Below, piece after piece: positions 55,254 to 63,900 of a stretch of DNA of 64,000 nucleotides. Numbering within the stretch: position 1 is the stretch's first letter; the number at the start of each line of letters is the position of its first letter. Source of the DNA: Solwaraspora sp. WMMD406 (GTDB lineage Bacteria; Actinomycetota; Actinomycetes; Mycobacteriales; Micromonosporaceae); contig NZ_JARUBF010000001.1 of assembly GCF_029626025.1 (NCBI RefSeq), positions 2,294,001 to 2,358,000 of the forward strand, given 5' to 3'. The notes under the pieces are model-generated. The model saw nothing but the letters and a program-made list of their open reading frames with translations. It was not told the DNA's origin and did no database searches. A program made the translations under genes and the position numbers.

Positions 55254-56438
55254 TCAGGTCGCGTCGGCCGGACCGCTCTCCGCCCCGGTGGTCTCGGACG
55301 GACGGGCCAGGAACATCCGACTCGCCGCCATCTGTGCCGATATCCCAGAGGTCTGCAAGGCGTTGGCCAGCTGCCGGCGCAATTCCCGCCCGACCACGAA
55401 CTGTCCCTCGGCGGTCGTCTTGGCCACCGTACGGATCACCGCCCCGTCGACGGTGATCTGCTCGACGCCTAGCACATCGGGCGGCTCGACGAAATGCCCG
55501 GCCAACTCCGGGTCGGCGGCGACCACCAGCGCGGCGTTGCGGAGCACCGCGCTGGCCTGCTCGGCGCTGGCGAACCCGATGGGCATGTCGACCACCACCA
55601 TCGCCCACCCCTGGCTCTTGTTGCCGACCCGGATGATCTCGCCGTTGCGGATGTACCACAGCACGCCCCGCCCGTCCCGGACAGTCGTGATCCGTAGGCC
55701 GACCGCCTCGACCACGCCTGTCGCCTCGCCCAGGTCGACGGTGTCCCCGACCCCGTACTGATCCTCCAGCAGCATGAACAGGCCGGCGATGAGGTCCTTC
55801 ACCAGTGACTGCGCGCCGAACCCGAGCGCCAGCCCGGCGATACCGGCGCTGGCCAGCAGCGGGGCCAGGTTGAAGCTCATCTCCCCCAACACCAGGAGTA
55901 CGGCCAGGGTGAAGACCACCGCGCTGACCAGGCTGCGCAGCACCGACCCGATCGCTTCGGCCCGTTGCCGGCGTCGTTCCGGCATGGCACGGGCAGCGAC
56001 GCCCGCGCCGACGCCGGCATCTGCACCGACGCCGGTACCGGCACCGACGCCGTTGGTGGCGGCCCGCTCGCGCAGCGGTCGCAGGATCGCCGGCCCGGAA
56101 ACGGTCGACGTGCTGGTCACCAGCCGACTGATCGCCCGATGCAACAGATGACGCAGCAGTACGGCGGCGAGCACGATCAGGACGATCCGGATCGGCTTTA
56201 CCAGCAGATAGAAGCTGCCCTCGGCCAGCCAGTCCAGGCCGGTCCAGTCGTACACCTGGTTGCAGACGGGATCCTCGTCGGGGCACTCCGGGCTGACCGA
56301 GGGTTCCGGGGCGGACTCGGCCGCCCACCACCGCAAGCCGGTCAGGAAGGCGTCCACGGCGGGCACGAGTACGGTCACCGCCATTTCGTACCGCATCGCC
56401 CGCCCCGACCGGTCGGCACCCCACCAGGTCGGCGGCAC
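55254..56438 (-). CDS. Small-conductance mechanosensitive channel (MscS family)
   Basis: This is a membrane channel of up to 394 aa that releases solutes on hypo-osmotic shock. Three to four hydrophobic segments are followed by the pore helix pattern ASAGIAGLALGFGAQSLVKDLIAG. The cytoplasmic beta domain has YGVGDTVDLGEATGVVEAVGLR and RNGEIIRVGN. A Gly/Ala/Val repeat (GVGAGTGVGADAGVGAGVA) lies before the pore. The start is uncertain: GTG 56438, ATG 56396 or ATG 56384 all precede the first helix. Confidence 0.9.
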   Translation of the reverse strand: MPPTWWGADRSGRAMRYEMAVTVLVPAVDAFLTGLRWWAAESAPEPSVSPECPDEDPVCNQVYDWTGLDWLAEGSFYLLVKPIRIVLIVLAAVLLRHLLHRAISRLVTSTSTVSGPAILRPLRERAATNGVGAGTGVGADAGVGAGVAARAMPERRRQRAEAIGSVLRSLVSAVVFTLAVLLVLGEMSFNLAPLLASAGIAGLALGFGAQSLVKDLIAGLFMLLEDQYGVGDTVDLGEATGVVEAVGLRITTVRDGRGVLWYIRNGEIIRVGNKSQGWAMVVVDMPIGFASAEQASAVLRNAALVVAADPELAGHFVEPPDVLGVEQITVDGAVIRTVAKTTAEGQFVVGRELRRQLANALQTSGISAQMAASRMFLARPSETTGAESGPADAT

Positions 56439-56684
56439 CGACGGGTGGCCGACCTCCGGCCAGTGGGCCGTCGCCCGAGGCCATCCGCCGAACGACCGAG
56501 GTGTCAGGCCCGAATAGTACGTGCATTCGGGTCATCTATCGGGGACTATTGGCGCACGGGCGCTGGCGATCCGCCAGCGCCACGCGTGATCGACCGCGCG
56601 GATCGCCGTGTCGATCACCCGGATCGCGTCGAGACCAGGCAGTCACTAGGAGCGGGTAGGACCACAACCGAGAGGGTGAGCGGG

Positions 56685-57221
56685 ATGCCTGACATACGAC
56701 CCACGGTGGGCTCCGGTTCGTTGGTGCTCAACGCGACGTACGAGCCGCTGTGTGTCGTTTCGGTCCGGCGGGCCGCGATCCTGGTCCTCTCCGCCAAGGC
56801 GGTGTGCGTCGCCGACGGCGAAGGCATGCTGCACAGTGCCCGGCACCGTCTGCCGGTTCCGTCGGTGGTACGCCTGACCCGGTTCGTCCGGGTACCGTAC
56901 CGCACCCACGTCGGGCTCTCCAGACGAGCGATCTTCGCCCGCGACGGCTGGCGCTGCGCCTACTGCCGAGGCCCGGCCGAGACGATCGACCACGTCTTCC
57001 CGCGCAGTCGGGGCGGGCGGCACGTCTGGGAGAACGTCGTAGCCGCCTGCGCCCGCTGCAATCACGCCAAGGGCGACCGTACGCCGGCGGAGCTGGGCTG
57101 GCGGTTGCAGACCACGCCGGCGGCACCGAAGGGCATGGCCTGGCGGGTCCTCGGCCACCGTGCCCCGGATCCCCGGTGGGCGGACTGGCTCGACCTGTCG
57201 GAGGCCGAGGCCGCGGCCTGA
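56685..57221 (+). CDS. HNH endonuclease
   Basis: This is a small nuclease-fold protein of 178 aa. The HNH core reads RDGWRCAYCRG, ETIDHVFPRSRGG and ENVVAACARCNHAKGD, with two CxxC pairs for zinc and the catalytic His in IDHV. The N-terminal SLVLNATYEPLCVVSVRRA is typical of the widespread actinobacterial housekeeping HNH family, whose role is undefined. ATG 56685 has GAGGG upstream; the long open frame from 55965 is not coding. Confidence 0.93.
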   Translation: MPDIRPTVGSGSLVLNATYEPLCVVSVRRAAILVLSAKAVCVADGEGMLHSARHRLPVPSVVRLTRFVRVPYRTHVGLSRRAIFARDGWRCAYCRGPAETIDHVFPRSRGGRHVWENVVAACARCNHAKGDRTPAELGWRLQTTPAAPKGMAWRVLGHRAPDPRWADWLDLSEAEAAA

Positions 57222-57241
57222 CGCCCGTCCGGGCGGCTCAG

Positions 57242-57277
57242 CCTTCCCGGGCGGCTCAGCCTTCCCGGGCGTCGACC
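57242..57277. repeat. Tandem 18-bp duplication at the sortase 3' end
   Basis: The unit cgggcggctcagccttcc occurs twice in a row across the sortase stop codon, starting about 57232, and duplicates the REG-stop coding end. Only the upstream copy of the stop is used. Confidence 0.6.
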
Positions 57278-58305
57278 AGGGACGCGAACACGACCACGTT
57301 GTCGGCGTATCCCGTGTCGCCACCGACCCAGCGGCCACCGCAGGTGATCAGTCGCAGCCCCGGCCGGCTGAAGTCGGCGTACACCCGCTGCACCGGCAGG
57401 GACGACTTGTCGAACCGCTCCACCGAGTTGACCTCGAACACGGCGACCGACCCGTCGACCCGACGGATCTGGATCTGCGCTCCCGGATGCAGGGTGCCCG
57501 CCTGGTGGAACACCGACGGACCGGTCCGGGTGTCGACATGTCCGACGATCACCGACGGGCCGTTCTCGCCCGGGGTGGGACTCGCGACGTACCAGCCGGC
57601 CTCGTTGTGCCGGTCGAGCTCGGGCACTTCGATGGTGCCGTCGTCGGTCATGCCCACGTCGTGCACCGCCGCCTGCAGGTTGAGGGCGGGGATGTCGAGG
57701 CTCACCGGGTCGCTGGCCGGCATCGCCGGGTACTCCTTCGTCGGCGACCGGTGCCCGCCCGGCAACCAGTGCGCGAGCGTGGTTCCGGTGACCCGTTCGA
57801 AACCGATCCCGACGGCGAAGATCCCGAACAGCACCAGGGCCAGCGCGGCCGGACCCCAACCCGACCGGCCACCGGTGCGGCGGCGACCCGTCCCCGCGCC
57901 GCCCGGCCGGGTGCTCCCACCCGGCCCCGGACGCCTCCCCGACCGTCGCTTTCCGCCGCCGACGCCCCACCATCCGCGTCCGCGCGGCCGGGCCGGTCCG
58001 GGCCGGCGGCCGGCTCCGCCCGGGGTCGGTCCGGCCCGACCTGGTACGGCCGCGACACCGCGCACCGGTGCTCGGGCGATGCCCCGGGCGGTGCCCGGGA
58101 TCGCCGGCAACGGCGCCGCCTGCGGCTGCCCTGTCTGCTCCGTCGGCGCCGGCTCTGTCTGCTCGGCTGGCGCCGGCTGGGGCCGTCCGTACGTCGTGAC
58201 CGGTGCGGCGACCGTGTGCGGGGTGGTGCCGGCCGTACCGATCTGCGTGGCCAGCGCGATCAGCCAGCCACGGGCCCGACCACCCGTCGGTGCGGGGACG
58301 GCCAT
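57256..58305 (-). CDS. Class F sortase
   Basis: This is a membrane-anchored transpeptidase of 349 aa. About 150 residues of Pro/Gly/Arg-rich cytoplasmic sequence precede one helix (ALALVLFGIFAVGIGF). The catalytic domain carries DIPALNLQAAVHDVGM, the active-site His in IVGHVDT (about 256), the Cys in LITCGGRW (about 322) and a following basic region. It lies 20 nt downstream of a secreted protein gene, its probable partner. The LPxTG-like signal it would recognise is not visible in that partner. Confidence 0.9.
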   Translation of the reverse strand: MAVPAPTGGRARGWLIALATQIGTAGTTPHTVAAPVTTYGRPQPAPAEQTEPAPTEQTGQPQAAPLPAIPGTARGIARAPVRGVAAVPGRAGPTPGGAGRRPGPARPRGRGWWGVGGGKRRSGRRPGPGGSTRPGGAGTGRRRTGGRSGWGPAALALVLFGIFAVGIGFERVTGTTLAHWLPGGHRSPTKEYPAMPASDPVSLDIPALNLQAAVHDVGMTDDGTIEVPELDRHNEAGWYVASPTPGENGPSVIVGHVDTRTGPSVFHQAGTLHPGAQIQIRRVDGSVAVFEVNSVERFDKSSLPVQRVYADFSRPGLRLITCGGRWVGGDTGYADNVVVFASLVDAREG

Positions 58306-58325
58306 CTACCCGCCTGCCCGCTCGG

Positions 58326-58853
58326 TCAGGCGCCCTCGTCGGCGCGACGACGGCGCAGCGCCATCAGCCCGATGCCGGCACCGAGTCCGACCGCCGCGAT
58401 CCCGCCGACCAGGAACGCCGAACCACCCACGCCGGTGCCGGCCGAGGCGGTGCCCCCGCCGCCGGCGTCCGGGCCCCGGGTCGGATGCGCGGTGCCGGTC
58501 ACCGTCAGCGTGTTGGTCGCGGTGTTGCCGTTCTGGCATTGCAGGTCAACGGGGTAGCGGCCGGGACGTTTGCTCCCCGGTACGGTCACCGCGCCGGTGA
58601 GGACGCCCTGCTCCGGTGTGACGATCACCCGCCCGAACGCGTCCGACTCGACCGTCGCCTGGCTGGAATTGTCGTCACCGCAGCTGGCCCGGATGGTGAC
58701 CCGGCCACCCGCCTGTACGGTGCTCGGATCCGCTTCCACGTAGGTGCTGCCGGCGTGGGCCGGCGTCGAGCCGATCGCCACCGTCCCCGCTCCCAGCAGC
58801 AGCGCCGCGGCCACGCTCGTCAGCACCCTGACCGGATGACTCGATCTGCGCAT
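58326..58853 (-). CDS. Secreted surface-type protein with C-terminal membrane anchor
   Basis: This is a 175-aa exported protein. A signal peptide ends at AHAG (about residue 34). An Ig-like beta-sandwich domain follows (STYVEADPSTVQAGGRVTIR, with Cys at about 58 and 103). Then come a Gly/Ala linker, a hydrophobic helix (AFLVGGIAAVGLGAGIGLMA) and an RRRR tail. This resembles a sortase-substrate tail but lacks a recognisable LPxTG. GAGGGAG precedes ATG 58853. It is the first gene of an operon with the class F sortase. Confidence 0.85.
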   Translation of the reverse strand: MRRSSHPVRVLTSVAAALLLGAGTVAIGSTPAHAGSTYVEADPSTVQAGGRVTIRASCGDDNSSQATVESDAFGRVIVTPEQGVLTGAVTVPGSKRPGRYPVDLQCQNGNTATNTLTVTGTAHPTRGPDAGGGGTASAGTGVGGSAFLVGGIAAVGLGAGIGLMALRRRRADEGA

Positions 58854-59161
58854 GGTCTCCCTCGCAATGCCGTACCACTCGTCCGGCCCGCCGGCCGGTC
58901 GTGATCTGCCGGCGGACACCGCCGATCCGCCGGCGTCGTGGCGGCGGTTTCCCGCGATCGCCCCCGCCACGCCCGTCAATCGGGTGAATTCGGCGGCGTG
59001 GCCGGGCCGTCGAAGGGGAGCTCACCGGCACCCGGAGATCTGGCGGGCCGACCGCTCCGCTACCGTGATGGCGTCTGATCCGGTGCGGGCTGGCGGTGCT
59101 GCCAGGTCGTCCGCGCCGGACACACGCGGAGTCCCTTGAATCGATGCCGGGGGGTGTTGAG
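58854..59161. other. Intergenic region between divergent genes
   Basis: About 300 nt separate the secreted protein gene from the small membrane protein. It presumably holds both promoters. No gene, repeat or clear operator was seen. Confidence 0.5.
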
Positions 59162-59467
59162 ATGACTGTTACCAGCACGCTGCTCTACTTCGTCGTGATC
59201 CCGGCGGTCATCGTGCTCGTGGTGACCGGTCTGTCGATGATCGGCGGCCGTGGTGGGACGGACCGGCGTTACCGACCGGGTCGGTCGTTCGAGTTCAGCC
59301 CGGTCTGGTACGTCTCGGCCGGCCACCCCGCACAGGGCACCCGCGCGGCCGAGTTGCCGTCCGGCAGCGAACCAGCGGCGATCGGCGGTTCGGGGACCGT
59401 AGCCGCACAGACCGGGGTCGGTCGGACTCGGCCCGGTGCGACGGGAGGCGCAAGTGACCGTTGGTGA
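59162..59467 (+). CDS. Small membrane protein, CtaJ-like
   Basis: This 101-aa protein has one N-terminal helix (LLYFVVIPAVIVLVVTGLSMI) and a conserved-looking YRPGRSFEFSPVWYVSAG block. The arrangement resembles small proteins named CtaJ that associate with actinobacterial aa3 oxidase. That resemblance is by eye and no oxidase genes are nearby. ATG 59162 follows GGGGGG/TTGAG. It overlaps the next gene by 14 nt. Confidence 0.65.
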   Translation: MTVTSTLLYFVVIPAVIVLVVTGLSMIGGRGGTDRRYRPGRSFEFSPVWYVSAGHPAQGTRAAELPSGSEPAAIGGSGTVAAQTGVGRTRPGATGGASDRW

Positions 59468-59873
59468 GCAGACCCACGAGCAGGCCAGCGAGGCGACCCG
59501 GCAGACCGCGACCCTGCCCGGACCGTTCGGCACCCGGCAGTTGCTCCGGCTCGACGAAGCGTTGCGGCTGGCCGACCGCAGCACCGGGTTGACGTTCAGT
59601 CTCTACGTCGGCGACCTCGACGAACCGGTCCGGGACTACGCGGTGACGCTGCATCGGCAGTTGCCCGATCCTGATCAGTCGGTGCTGATCGCGGTCTCGC
59701 CCAACCAGCGGGTGCTGGAGATCGTCACGGGAGCCGAGGCCCGCAAGCGGATTCCGGACCGCGACAGCAAGCTCGCCGCGCTCTCCATGGTGGCTGCGTT
59801 CGGCGGTGGCGACCTCGCCGGCGGTCTGATCAGCGGCATCGACCAGATGGCGTCGCGGGCCGGCCGGGCCTGA
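59454..59873 (+). CDS. DUF5130 / TPM-like domain protein
   Basis: This is a 139-aa soluble protein with the TPM-like fold pattern: LDEALRLADRSTGLTFSLYVGDL, then QSVLIAVSPNQRVLEIVTG and RKRIPDRDSKLAAL. It fits the DUF5130 family, whose function is unknown. GTG 59454 has GGGAGG about 5 nt upstream and overlaps the preceding membrane protein, suggesting a two-gene operon. Confidence 0.78.
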   Translation: MTVGEQTHEQASEATRQTATLPGPFGTRQLLRLDEALRLADRSTGLTFSLYVGDLDEPVRDYAVTLHRQLPDPDQSVLIAVSPNQRVLEIVTGAEARKRIPDRDSKLAALSMVAAFGGGDLAGGLISGIDQMASRAGRA

Positions 59874-59913
59874 TCGGCGGGCCGGCCGGGCCTGACCGCT
59901 TGATCGGCGGCGA

Positions 59914-60860
59914 TCAGGGGACGATTACGGCTCGACCGTGGATCTCCCCGTCGCGCAGCGACTGGTACGCCCGTACCGTTTCGGTCAGCGGGAAGGTCTG
60001 CACTTCGGCCCGGAGCAGCCCCTGCGTGCCGAGCGCGATCACCTCGGCCAGTTCGGCGCGGGTGCCCCAGAACGGGACGACCGCGCTGGTTTCGAACGGC
60101 ACCGGTGGCGGGCCGGCGGCGGTGGCCGTCATGTGCAGGGTGCCGCCGCCGAGGCCGACCAGCGTCAGATGACCGCCGGTCGCCACCACTTGCCGGGCGG
60201 TGTCGAGGGTGGTGTCCACGCAGACGAAGTCGAGCACCACGTCGGCCCCGTCGGGTGCCGTACCGGTGATCTCGCGGATCTGCTCGACCGCCGCCGGACC
60301 GGCCTGCACCGTGTGATGCGCACCCATCCGCTTGGCCAGCCGCAACGCGGCGTCGCTGGTGTCCACCGCGATGATCGTGGCGGCGGTGGTGACCGAGAGG
60401 ATCTGCACCGCCATGTGTCCCAGACCGCCGATGCCGATCACCACGGCGTGGGTGCCGGGCCGCAGCACGTCGCGGTGCAGCGCGATCGCGTGGTACGGGG
60501 TGAGCCCGGCGTCGGTCAGCGGGGCGGCCTGGACCGGGTCGAGCCCGCCCAGCGGCAGCAGCCGGGACGCGGGTGTCACCACGTAGTCGGCGAGCCCGCC
60601 GTCGCGGCTGAGCCCGATTCCGCCGATCGGCACCCTGCGGCACTGTTTTCCAGCCCCCGCAGGCAGGCCCGGCAGGTCCCGCAGCCGATGATGCCGTAGA
60701 CGGCGACGGCGTCGCCTTCCGACCAGCCGGTCACCCCGGCTCCGAGTCGGGCGACCCGGCCCGCGATCTCGTGGCCGAGGGTCATCGGGGTGGGGAACGC
60801 CGGCTGGCGCGTCGAGGATGTGCAGGTCCGAGTGGCAGGCACCGACAGCAGGTGCTGGCT
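59914..60860 (-). pseudogene. Zinc-dependent alcohol dehydrogenase, two frameshifts and truncated N-terminus
   Basis: The C-terminal two thirds encode a medium-chain dehydrogenase: GGIGLSRDGGLADYVV, IGGLGHMAVQIL, VDTSDAALRLAKRMGAHH. The zinc/substrate N-terminal part is split. VGACHSDLHIL is in the same frame, but PMTLGHEIAGRVARLG and CGTCRACLRGLEN are in another frame between about 60800 and 60650. The two shifts compensate. The second coincides with a missing base after GAAAAC, where the family reads GLENQC. The first 30 or so residues of the usual protein are missing. It is probably a decaying gene. Confidence 0.85.
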
Positions 60861-60920
60861 GAGGCGGCACCGACGCAGCGTGGCGCGGCATGCAGTGGTG
60901 TCGGATGTGACGGGGAGCGG

Positions 60921-61277
60921 TCACATCGGGATGGAGGGCCAACGCACCGTCAAGACCACGGAATCTTGTTCCGCCTGCCATGAATGGTCGATACCCGGCC
61001 CCCACACGACATAGTCACCCTGACGTTCAAGCACGATCTTCCCGACGGACAGGTCTAGACGGAAGCGACCCTGAATTAGGACAAGCAGAGTGGTTCGCTC
61101 GTCACCGGAGACCCACTCAGCCCGCCGCTCGCCCTCTGGATGAATACCCCACTTGACTTCGAGGGCCTCAGTCGCGCGAACACCGCCGTTCGATTCCTTC
61201 AAGAAGTGGCCGAGAAGCCACCCCCGCGTGCCTACTCCATCAACTTCAGCGTTTCCGGTGTACCATTTATCTGTCAT
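60921..61277 (-). CDS. Small cupin-like protein
   Basis: This is a 118-aa protein of mostly beta strands with the cupin-like pattern EVKWGIHPEGERRAEW, TLLVLIQGRFRLDL and QGDYVVWGPGIDHSWQAEQDS. ATG 61277 has GGGAG about 9 nt upstream and starts 2 nt after a small ORF that follows the XRE regulator. It is therefore probably the last gene of that operon. Ligand and activity are unknown. Confidence 0.82.
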   Translation of the reverse strand: MTDKWYTGNAEVDGVGTRGWLLGHFLKESNGGVRATEALEVKWGIHPEGERRAEWVSGDERTTLLVLIQGRFRLDLSVGKIVLERQGDYVVWGPGIDHSWQAEQDSVVLTVRWPSIPM

Positions 61278-61279
61278 GA

Positions 61280-61468
61280 CTAGTGCAACTCCCACTCGAT
61301 TTTGGGTATTTCCACTCGCCCACCACCAATTTCACTCAGCCGGCGCAGTCCTTGCAGCAAGGCGAACAGCTTTTCATTGTTCCATGCTGGATCGTTGAGC
61401 AGTGTAGTTACCGCCCTACCGTCAAGCGTCGAATATCTCTGGAGTCCGTCTGAGAGGGCTTCATGCAG
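61280..61468 (-). CDS. Small ORF between XRE regulator and cupin, unrecognised
   Basis: This open minus-strand frame encodes about 62 residues with a normal amino acid mix (SDGLQRYSTLDGRAVTTLLN, then FALLQGLRRLSEIGGGRVEI). It ends with TAG 2 nt before the cupin ATG. No ATG or GTG lies near the beginning; CTG 61468 is one option. The frame continues upstream through the end of the XRE gene in the +1 register. It may be coupled, or be a C-terminal extension reached by a frameshift. Spacing and composition favour real coding. Confidence 0.6.
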   Translation of the reverse strand: MHEALSDGLQRYSTLDGRAVTTLLNDPAWNNEKLFALLQGLRRLSEIGGGRVEIPKIEWELH

Positions 61469-61487
61469 GGCAGCCCGGCGTCGGACG

Positions 61488-62735
61488 CTACCCGGTCTCG
61501 GCGAAGGCGCGGATCTCGGCCCGCAACTGATCGGCCTTCCGGGTGCCGGCGAATCGCTTGGTTCCGAGCATGTCGGCCAAGCGTCCGATACGTTTATGGA
61601 TCCACGAAATTCGGCGCTCCGGCGGAAGATTGAGCACCGGACGTACGGCGGCTGCGGCTTCGTCCAGCCTGCCGACCTTCAGGTAGGCGGTGCCCTGGTA
61701 CACGTGCGCCAGCGCTTCGTCGTCCAGTGATCGATCCTCTTCGGAACTGATTTCCCAGAGCCGGATTGCCTCGGCTGATTCTCGGATCGCCCTGTCTGCG
61801 TCTGAGGCTCCATCCAGCCAGATGAGGCTGCTGCTGGCGTAATAGTGTTGCTTTGCTTCGCTGAAGGCAAATATCCCGTGCTCCGAAGCCTTCGGGATCA
61901 ACTTTTCCCGCTCGCGTTGCACTTGGTCGAGGGCGCGGTTGCTGCCGGCCGAGTCCCCAAGGTTCGCTTTACTCTGGGCGTACCCGCAGATCAGGCGTAG
62001 TCGGCTCACACCGACAGTTGAGTGCGCGAGCCCGTCCGTGACGGACGCCAGGGCTCGGCTGTAGTCGCTATCGAACCTGGCTATCAGGCTTTGAGTTCCC
62101 CGCACCCAGGCTCGGAGCTCGCGATCACCCGAATTTTCGGCGCAGACCAGAGCCGCGTCCGCGTGTGTCATGGCTACCGCCGAATCTCCGAGGTCGAGGG
62201 CGGCGTACGCGAGAACGCCTTGCAGGCGACCCGCTATCTGATACAGATCGGCCAACTCGTTCGGTCGGTACTGACGGCTTCGCAGCCGGCGTAAGGCATC
62301 GCCCCGAAGCTCTACAGCGGAACGCAGCATCGGTGCCGGTGCGGTGCCGAGGTAAGCAATCGAAAGCTGGGTGGTGGCTCGTTCGAGATCGGCCAGGTCC
62401 ATGGACTCCTCCACGGCTGCGATCATCTTCAACGAGTCTTTGGTGGAGGCGGTCAGCAGTCGTCCTGTCGCCAGAGCTTTTCGTCGCTCCTCAGCTGTAT
62501 CTTGCCATACGGCTGTCAGGGATCCGTTGGCGTTCAATGCCCGATCGGCAAGTTCGGCGAACTGTCGGTCGGGGAACTTGTCGCCTTGCTCTATTTTCCC
62601 GATGTAGCCACGATTGAATCGTATCTTTTCGCCGAGATCGCGAAGTGACCACTCGTGTCCGACCCGGAGTGCTCGGAGCGTACCACCGAAGTCGGCCGAG
62701 TCGTTTTCGCCGGTAGTCCTTGGCTGCGTTGTCAT
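61488..62735 (-). CDS. XRE-type regulator with TPR-like C-terminal region
   Basis: This is a 415-aa DNA-binding protein. The HTH is at about residues 18-60 (LRALRVGHEWSLRDLGEKIR, NRGYIGKIEQGDKFP). The rest is helical tetratricopeptide-like repeats (VLAYAALDLGDSAVAMTHAD, HVYQGTAYLKVGRLDEAAAA). It matches the actinobacterial XRE/TPR regulators that often sit upstream of small effector genes. It leads an operon with the small ORF and the cupin-like protein. Inducer is unknown. The 62736-62953 gap is divergent and holds promoters. Confidence 0.9.
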   Translation of the reverse strand: MTTQPRTTGENDSADFGGTLRALRVGHEWSLRDLGEKIRFNRGYIGKIEQGDKFPDRQFAELADRALNANGSLTAVWQDTAEERRKALATGRLLTASTKDSLKMIAAVEESMDLADLERATTQLSIAYLGTAPAPMLRSAVELRGDALRRLRSRQYRPNELADLYQIAGRLQGVLAYAALDLGDSAVAMTHADAALVCAENSGDRELRAWVRGTQSLIARFDSDYSRALASVTDGLAHSTVGVSRLRLICGYAQSKANLGDSAGSNRALDQVQREREKLIPKASEHGIFAFSEAKQHYYASSSLIWLDGASDADRAIRESAEAIRLWEISSEEDRSLDDEALAHVYQGTAYLKVGRLDEAAAAVRPVLNLPPERRISWIHKRIGRLADMLGTKRFAGTRKADQLRAEIRAFAETG

Positions 62736-62953
62736 CGCGGCCTCCCCGCTGTCGCCCGTCGCTGCCTACAGCCATCAGGCGACAGCCTACCCCTGCAGCT
62801 TTTGCTCAGCATCGTCCAGTGTGGGTCTATCACAGGCGGATGACCATGTCGTTGATCCATCGCCCGCACGTCTACCGCCGTGACGGGCAGTCGTGCCGCG
62901 CACGAAATCGCTGTACCGAACTCGATCAAGTGGCTGTTGGAGGAGTGTTGTGG

Positions 62954-63172
62954 ATGTTTCTTGCGATCGTGGCCGGTCTGCTCGTTGGCGTGATCGGCGG
63001 GTTCGGGTTGTGTCGGTGTCGGCATCGGTGGTGTTCGGTGTGCGGGCAGACGTTGACGTGTCGGGACTGCACGGCGCCGATCGAGCGGACCTGGCCGGCC
63101 GTACCCCCGTCACGGGCAAGGGCGCGGGGTCGGCGGTGGGGTCGCCACCAGTCGGGGGCGAGCCGCCGCTGA
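62954..63172 (+). CDS. Small membrane protein with Cys cluster
   Basis: A 72-aa protein starts with a helix (MFLAIVAGLLVGVIGGFGL), continues with CRCRHRWCSVCGQTLTCRDC and ends in a basic tail. The Cys/His pattern could bind zinc. ATG 62954 has AGGAG at 8 nt. It diverges from the XRE regulator and overlaps the next gene. Function unknown. Confidence 0.7.
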   Translation: MFLAIVAGLLVGVIGGFGLCRCRHRWCSVCGQTLTCRDCTAPIERTWPAVPPSRARARGRRWGRHQSGASRR

Positions 63173-63417
63173 CCGCACCCGGCGACGTGCTGCATGTGCC
63201 GGTACGGCCGATCTGGTCGTGTTCGGGGTGCGGTCCGCTGGTCGACTGGCCGTGCGCGTATGCCCGAGCCGAGTTGACCGTCAACCTGGATCCGATCTCC
63301 CGCAGCATGTACGCGGCAGAGTGGATGGTGGAGGCGATCGCAGACCTGCCGGCGGAGTCGTCGCCGGGGGAGATGTTTACCCGGTTCCTGGCCTGGACGA
63401 GGCGGTCCGGTCGGTGA
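63136..63417 (+). CDS. Hypothetical protein downstream of small membrane protein
   Basis: This is a plausible coding frame of about 93 aa. The conserved-looking part begins near VRPIWSCSGC and includes DWPCAYARAELTVNLDPISR and GEMFTRFLAWTRR. It resembles small actinobacterial proteins sometimes misnamed flavin reductases, which occur next to XRE/TPR regulators. The start is unclear (GTG 63136 or GTG 63187), with no good ribosome site. Confidence 0.6.
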   Translation: MGSPPVGGEPPLTAPGDVLHVPVRPIWSCSGCGPLVDWPCAYARAELTVNLDPISRSMYAAEWMVEAIADLPAESSPGEMFTRFLAWTRRSGR

Positions 63418-63487
63418 CCGTCTACCGCAGCACCTGCGGCGACGCGCGCCCGTACCGTCGGGGGTCGAGGACCTGTTGCACCAATGG

Positions 63488-63741
63488 TCACCCGACCAGG
63501 TCGATGTCGTGGGGGAGATCCCGCTGGCGCTCGATCTCGAAGTCGTCGTCCAGGCAGGGATCGCCGCGAAGGTACTCCATGAGGCTGGTCTGCGCGCCGC
63601 GTAGTCGGCGGTACTCCGCGATGTCGACGACCACGGCCACCTCCTCGCCGTGCCTCGTCACGATCTGGGGCTCGCCCCGCTCGGCCGCGCGAAGCACCTC
63701 GCTGACCTCTGTTCGGCTTCCTGGACCTGCCAGCGCGTCAC
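63488..63741 (-). pseudogene. Phd/YefM-type antitoxin with a frameshift
   Basis: The start TRWQVQEAE (GTG 63741, GGAGG just upstream) is a normal Phd N-terminus. The remainder, SEVLRAAERGEPQIVTRHGEEV then VVDIAEYRRLRG, is in another frame, consistent with loss of one base near 63705. The 3' part alone could start at GTG 63697 but would lack the DNA-binding strand. No toxin gene is recognised beside it in the window. Confidence 0.8.
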
Positions 63742-63759
63742 GTACCTCCGTTTGGGTGG

Positions 63760-63860
63760 TCAGCGGGACGTGACAAAGACGCCCCGCCCATTGACCACGT
63801 GGACCTGGCCCTCGTCCGCGAGTTGCCGATAGAGCGGCACCGGCCCGTCCGGATCAATCA
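63760..63860 (-). pseudogene. GntR-type HTH remnant with internal deletion
   Basis: A short frame reads VEYVIDPDGPVPLYRQLADE then GQVHVVNGRGVFVTSR. These are the first and last strands of a GntR winged helix without the recognition helices between. It ends 18 nt before the broken antitoxin. The two are probably remains of one degraded locus. Confidence 0.65.
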
Positions 63861-63900
63861 CGTACTCGACGTTCCTTTTGGACAGGAGAGGTAGAACAGT

